Shown piece by piece: positions 57,984 through 64,000 of a stretch of DNA of 64,000 bases (its first letter is position 1; every line of letters begins with the position of its first letter). The position numbers were made by a program, and so were the translations under genes. Under the pieces are notes generated by a model that saw only the letters and a program-made list of their open reading frames with translations, was not told the origin of the DNA and made no database searches. Source of the stretch: Gavia stellata (lineage: Eukaryota; Chordata; Aves; Gaviiformes; Gaviidae); NCBI RefSeq assembly GCF_030936135.1, contig NC_082597.1, forward strand, positions 80,396,495 through 80,460,494, written 5' to 3'.

Positions 57984-60900
57984 AAAGATAAACGCTTCTC
58001 TTCCATCTAGAATAGCTACATACATACCCAGTTCAAAAAAAGCCAAGGATAAATTACTAACAACATGAAGAAAAATAGCAATTCACAACAGAAGTGTTTA
58101 GACAGATCATTGTCCCCACTCTTCTCAGCTGCATTGAAAGACATGTCTTTACACGGACTTGGGAGCATGCTATTTCAAGCCTTAGTCTCTGAACCTTACA
58201 AATTTCCAACATGAAGTTATGGTCTATAGTGCAACATTTTGCAGTCAACTCATTCTTAAATACTTACAAATGCCTAGCGATAAAGACCAAATACACAAAC
58301 CCCCATAATATTTATTATTCTCCCAACAGCCACCGCATATTCTAATCCAGCATTTCTAGTTTTCAATATGTATTTTCAGTTACATGAACTATAAACTAAA
58401 ATACAGACTCAGAAAGACAAAGCACACAACTTATTAGTGTTTAGCAATCTTTAGAAGATATTTTCTAGATGCACAAATAGTATTTACTACTGCGAACCCA
58501 CTGGAAGCTACACCTTTCCCTGTACTTTCTATAACTTGCCATTAGACTTCATTTAGACAGCCTGTCAGATGGCTTTTCCTCATACACACAGAAAATAACT
58601 CTTCGGTTATCTACTACTACACGCTTAGTATTACTAGCAAAAGTGGAGCGATCCTATCCTGTTGTCACATTAGAACTAAGTTTTCTGTGATTTAAAAGGC
58701 TCATTTTTATGTGCGACTAATGCGGAACCTTTTTCTTTCTTTTTAAAAATATTTTTCATCTCTGTTGACACACCACTTTCTTCTTTTATCCCCTTTATTA
58801 GCCCATATGGTATATTTTTCTAACATCTGATCAATACCTCTTCTTTTCCATTATCCCCTACTTCTTCTGTCTCTCTAGCTCTGTTCCTTAGGCACATCTC
58901 CCTTTCCAAGTATTTTTCACAATGACAAAAGACGACCCTAATACAACACAGAGCTTTTGAAACTGGGAATACCTTTTGAAACGTCAGCTCCAGAAAGTGA
59001 TAAGCCTGAATATTTTTCCACTGTAGTGCAATTTAACCGCATTTTTAGTAAAAGCAGAAGGGTCACAGCTCTGTCCACAGACATCAGAAGATAGTACTGC
59101 ATTTCGTTTAACCATTTAAACATAAATAAGGACTAATTCTGCAGAATTCTGAATTCAAGAAAGCCTATTTTACTGCTGGTGGAGAAGCTGAAAGATGTGG
59201 TTATATGTTGGTGGTTTAATTATTTTACCTTCATCATGTCCCAAAGCAGCTGATTTACTTGATGGCCGTCCCACTCCACCTGTCCAAAAAAAGTAATGCT
59301 ATTTTCTACCAATAGGTAGACTTCTCCAGCTGTGCTTTGATGTTTAACAATTGACATTTGAAAGGGAGAGACCTTTCAAGGAGGAAGTTATGCTTGTAGA
59401 TTCTCACTTTGCCAACATAAACGGAAAAAACAGGTAAGTAAGTGATAAATAGCTAAGTAAGAATAATGCTTGACTGTACTGAAAAGCAATATTACCAGTT
59501 GGGCCAAATATTAAGCACTCAGTAGAAATCTTTTACGTTAGTGGATATAACAAAAAGATTTTTGTAAGTGTACTTCATAATTTAGTTAAGCAAAGATATA
59601 TAAAAATGTGCTACCACCAGATACCTACTCCAGTATCAGGCAGGTTCCAGGTCAGGGAAAGCATAATATTAAGCGTTTTCCCCTTAGGACCTCTAACATG
59701 CTTAAATTTTTGTTTTCTTTCTTCCTTTTTTTTAAGCCAAAATTGGACTGGAGATCATGCATGTCAATACTGAGGTATAACTATTCACTGAGCATGTACA
59801 CACGCAAAAAATTAAATGCTCAACATCCCTCCCAAGTTAATCCACAACATAAATTCTTGGCTTTGAAATATTCAAAGACTTAAATCATCAACACTGTCTT
59901 GAATTTTTTTTTTTTAATTATTCATCAAGCCACGAAAGCCATTTTTCTGCCAAAGTCGACAGCCTCTTCAAGGAAAAGGGGGAAGAAAAAAAAGAAAGAA
60001 AAAGAAAAGCACACCATCGAAGGACTTTGCAGCCTTTAAAAACCCCCAAAACAGACACTGCGTCTCTCTACGCTAGCATTTGCTAACAGTGTCACTGTAC
60101 TCAGCTTTTTTTGTGTGCCTGCCACTAAGCAGCACGTACAGATACTCCCAAAGCTTCCTGAGAGGACAAGACCTGAACCTTTAACCTGAATCAGTCCCCC
60201 TTTCCCCACCCACCCACCTCCCCTAATGCATTACCTCCTTATTGTTGACTGAAACAGTAGACAAAGTCAGCGACTGAAAAGCACATTCTGCCTATTTTAA
60301 CGCAAAATCTTGAAAATCCTCACCACAGCTCAATGAGAAAGATTAGACGATCATTGGTTGAACCCTCTCAAAATCCTGTAACTAAAAGAGAAAGATTTAG
60401 TCTTAAACAGCAGCTGTATTTTCACTTAGCTATGCAGACATTTCATAGCCACTCTGCCATACTGGCTTATGTCTGGGCGTTTGAATAAAAATAGCTAATG
60501 TGCTTGCTTGTTACGCCATTAAATAAAGTGCACAAAGGAATTGCCAGTACCGTTTTTGCCCATGAAAGGCAATGGTCATTAATAGCTTGTATTTGCAGAA
60601 GGGCTGTCAGAGGAACAGCATGCCTGAGCTTCCTCCACAGCTTTCTATAGGTTTGACCATACATGAGGCGGCAGGGGAAAAGACACTACCCATTTCCTCG
60701 TTCCAGAACAGGTCACACCTGCAGGAGAGTTGGCAAGTCATGCAAGCCTCAGCTGGAGAAAAAGATTTGAATCCTGTAAATTTGAGGGGGCAGAAAGATG
60801 TGGGTCTCTTCATGGAAAGAGTATCTTGGGAAAATGTGCAATGATAGTATCAGTTAGTATTTCGACACTTTTCTCTTGCTGTCCTGACTAGTATCTTGGA

Positions 60901-63900
60901 GATTTGCACTTGTATTACCATTCTTTTTCATCCATTTTTTGCTTGAAGGAGTTAACTTTCTTTCAGTAATATTTTGAGAGGAAACAGGGAACAAATGGGC
61001 TACTCGTACAATCATGTCCGGGCTGGATAAACAGATTTTTCAGGTATCTTCAAATAGGTCCACATGGAAATCACAGCAGACAGGCGAAGTGAGCCATGCT
61101 AAGGAAACAGGCTTTGTCACCTGGATGGTATCCAAGCGTGGATCACCTAACAAGCAGAATGGAGGACTGAGAAGCTGACAGCATGCTCACCGGGTGCCAG
61201 CCACGAGAAGTCAGGGATTTTCACTAGCTGGACAGGAGAGCTCACTCCACTGACCAGGAAAAATATATCATCATACATACTCAGATGAAAAGTTACATGC
61301 AAGAAAAAACAAAACAAAACAAAAAAGGGAGATACTGAGAAACAAACACTAAGATTACTGCTGCACTTTTTTGCTGGAATATTCTTTGTCCTTGCTTAAA
61401 AACTGGGAAAGCTTTATGAATCTTTGTTGAAACCAAGATGAAGTTTATTCTGTTTGCTCCCCAAGTGTTCCCAGTCAGAGGTCTCTACCTACATTTTCTT
61501 ATTTTAGAAAGGCACTTCTGAGTATGATGGGGTTAGAAGAGAGACATGTAACACAAAGTTTCTTCCCCCTCCAGCTCTCTTCCCTCCCCAGTTTTCCAGA
61601 GTTCCAACAGAATCCCATTGAAACTGTCAGGGACAGCAGAGCTGGAAAGAAAGAGAAAACACTGAGTCCCAAGCATAATTTTTAAAGAAAGAAGGTATGA
61701 AATCCCAACACCTAAGCAGGTTTCCACCTGTAACAAAATACTTGTGGGAAATGTAGAGATGATAGGTGCTACACTTATTCCAGGTAGCATGAATACAACG
61801 AGTGGAAAGTAATCTCGTGTCTGTTCTTTAGGCAAATATTCTTGGTGCTTACGACCCACCTTTGAAAGTAAGGCTTGTTTCAGTAGCGGGATGGCATGCT
61901 GAGAGAAGCTCTCTGAAGTGCAGTTCAGACTCTTTGCATGTATTTGGAAGATGGTTAGAAGATGGATGGTTTCCATGCTTAAGGGACTGTATAAACTTAG
62001 TGAAATACGCACTATCGAGAAAGTCACTCCCCTTCAAGCACCATCTTGCAGGTAGAAACTCAAGTCCTGACATGGGATTTGAGTCTTTAAAGTCTGGGGC
62101 GAATGATTCTTACACCTAGCAATCAAGAAGCAAAAACAACACTCAGGCTATTAAGGCTGTGGTGTTTATATCCCTAACATTATAAATTATTCAACCTTTA
62201 AACATGCTTTACTAGGGGTTCAGTAGGAGCAAAACACAGAACCAAATCAATTTTATTCAGAATAGTGTGGAGGGAGAGTTGCTTTCCTATTTTGAGAGCA
62301 TCATCTATGCTACACATGCAGAGCCAAAGCCTTCTAATCCAGCAGGCTGAATACGTACTAGATATTCAAACTCAAGAACGTGTGCATAAAAGGAATTTCA
62401 TACAATTAGTCTCTGTTGTCCTCCTCGGTTTATGCTCTCTGTAAAGTTCTCATTCCAATGTTGCTACATTACACACTCAGACCCATCTTTTTGCCTCCTG
62501 CAATGCCTTCAGTAATATAGAAAACATTAGACAAGCAGGAAAGGATGTCTAAAAAGAGGATATTTGTACAAGCGACTGATCTACCATTTAGTCAACAAAC
62601 AGGCTCATTTCACAGTCATTATAGTAAAGCAAAATCAAGTGAAGCACGATGAAAACCGGTAACACTGGTTTAGTCTCAATATTAGAAACTGTGTGTCATA
62701 GTTTTCTGCCAAAGTAATGTAATGGAACACAGTTATGATTTTATGAAGAAAAATTTTCATACTATTTTAGCAGACTAGCACCCCGGATGGCATGTAAAAA
62801 GATCTTACGGAAGAAAAAAATTACATTCTCAACTAATGAAAGCCTCTGCACACCTCCATTTGAGTATCTTTATTTGCTAAACAACTGACAGAAGTTTGGA
62901 ACTTAAGCTTGAAACCCAAGGAGAGCACAAATTTACCTGAGGAGGTCCGTGCAAGGAACTGATCCTAGTTTCTGAGAAACAGGATGAAAACTTGTACTAC
63001 ACAGGACAAGATTAGTTCCAAGAACACACTAAAGAGAAGCTGTAGAAGTTACTGGTGATGTATGGCTCATATTGCGACCAAGAAAAGAGCAGTGGTAACT
63101 GACTTCCTCTCAAAGAAGGACCTTGTTTCAGCAGTCCCTTTCATATATTCCCGCAGGACAAACGTTACAGCTTTGGACATTGCAAGCACAGAAAAGCAGC
63201 AGCACGGGAGCTCGGGAAGGTCCGTGTCAGAAGAGATCCTTCTGCATCCCCGCAGCCCCACAGGAAACCTCCCGTCACTGAGGCAACACTCTTTCCCCTC
63301 TTTCCTCGCCTGCCCAATTATTAATTTGGGTTGGTTTTTTTTTTTTTCAGCTGCCGGAGCATTTTGTAGGGACACACATGGAAAGCTGCCAGCCTTCCCA
63401 GAGCCAACTCCGAGTAGGTCAGTCTTGGCTCAGCAGCAGACCACATAGCGCAGCAAAAGGAAACACAAGGCCTTGAACTCACGCCCATCTTCCCTCTCGT
63501 CCTCCATACACACACCCTACACGCAGATTTTCTTTGATCGCTGAGGAACAGTAATTCACTGGTGGCCAACATCATCTCCACTGGAGACCGTGGTAGCTGC
63601 CAACAGGCCCTATCCATAAGCAAACCAAGAACTGCTCCGTTTAAAACTATGCAAACCCAGAAGTTAAGGTGCCAAACTTTACCATGAATGTGTATTTTTG
63701 GCTTCCTTCAGGTGTTAAGGGAAGTTACAGAGTAACTGTAACGAAGATCTCTTATTTGGAGCTGCCAAGCCAATCTAAAGATGAGGTCCGGTGAAGGAGA
63801 GAAGTGGCGATAGGAACTTCCCTGTTCCCACGGCCGTGTCTTCAGACGGCAGCAACGCTGCGGTGGCAAGGGGCATCTCAGCTTCTAGCCTTGCTCCAGA

Positions 63901-64000
63901 GCCAGTTTCATCTCAATTAGCTTTGGTATCAGGGCGGTGATACTATTACACTAGTGATAAAGAAAACCCTGAGGATAAGGTCCCCCAAGTAACAACTAGG

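Larger units (their letters stand above)
49111..64000. other. Non-coding right part of window, no recognised exon
   Basis: About 14.9 kb of AT-rich sequence. It holds a coding-like open frame at 49430-49681, a G19 tract at 54107, a TG/CA/TA microsatellite at about 56222-56322, a GCCAA repeat at about 56433-56459, a (TTTG)n run at about 57965-57983, an A-rich GAAA tract at about 59987-60017, and an (AAAAC)n run at about 61304-61326. CpG becomes more frequent at 63780-63890, near the right edge. Whether this is still DUSP16 intron 1 or intergenic cannot be told from the sequence alone. Confidence 0.55.

Noticed and set aside
1..64000. CRISPR arrays, tRNA or rRNA genes, operons, bacterial elements
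   Set aside because: No regularly spaced repeats with unique spacers, no cloverleaf with internal promoter boxes and no rRNA signatures were seen. The sequence is a vertebrate intron-rich locus.

Overview
This window is vertebrate nuclear DNA, and almost certainly from a bird. It is AT-rich and intron-dominated, with one protein-coding gene split into small exons with GT..AG borders. It also carries CR1 LINE 3' ends of the avian type and a solo LTR of a family abundant in bird genomes. There are no bacterial features: no operons, RBS-led reading frames, CRISPR arrays, tRNA or rRNA genes.

The gene is DUSP16 (MKP-7), a dual-specificity MAP kinase phosphatase that preferentially inactivates JNK and p38. 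It lies on the minus strand and is read from high to low coordinates. All six coding exons are present at 31564-31334, 30189-30051, 14752-14589, 6482-6323, 5624-5501 and 2421-1245. They join in phase with canonical GT..AG borders into 1995 nt, encoding 664 residues plus a TGA stop. The protein has an N-terminal rhodanese-like/CH2 MAP-kinase-docking domain, a dual-specificity phosphatase domain with an intact HCxxGxxRS loop, and a long serine-rich C-terminal tail typical of this paralogue. The 3' UTR runs off the left edge.

Region by region: 1-2421 is the 3' UTR and large terminal exon. 2422-6482 holds the two phosphatase-core exons and short introns. 6483-14588 is an 8.1-kb intron carrying a ~1.1-kb same-strand solo LTR at 11664-12764. 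14753-30050 is a 15.3-kb intron with simple repeats and one faint coding-like remnant. 30051-31687 holds the exons for the docking domain plus a predicted stretch of 5' UTR with a 14-codon upstream ORF. From 31688 to 64000 there is no recognised exon; this is most likely intron 1 or sequence upstream of it. It holds three CR1 fragments at 44.2-49.1 kb, homopolymer tracts, and a CpG-enriched patch at about 39.6-40.1 kb that could be an alternative promoter. No strong CpG island or first exon is visible, so the main promoter is probably to the right of the window.

I found no convincing new biological system. The items most worth a second look are the same-strand LTR inside DUSP16 with its own promoter-like and poly(A) signals, the upstream ORF, the CpG patch with a nearby splice donor, and two short unrecognised coding-like stretches at 25.9-26.6 kb and 49.4-49.7 kb.
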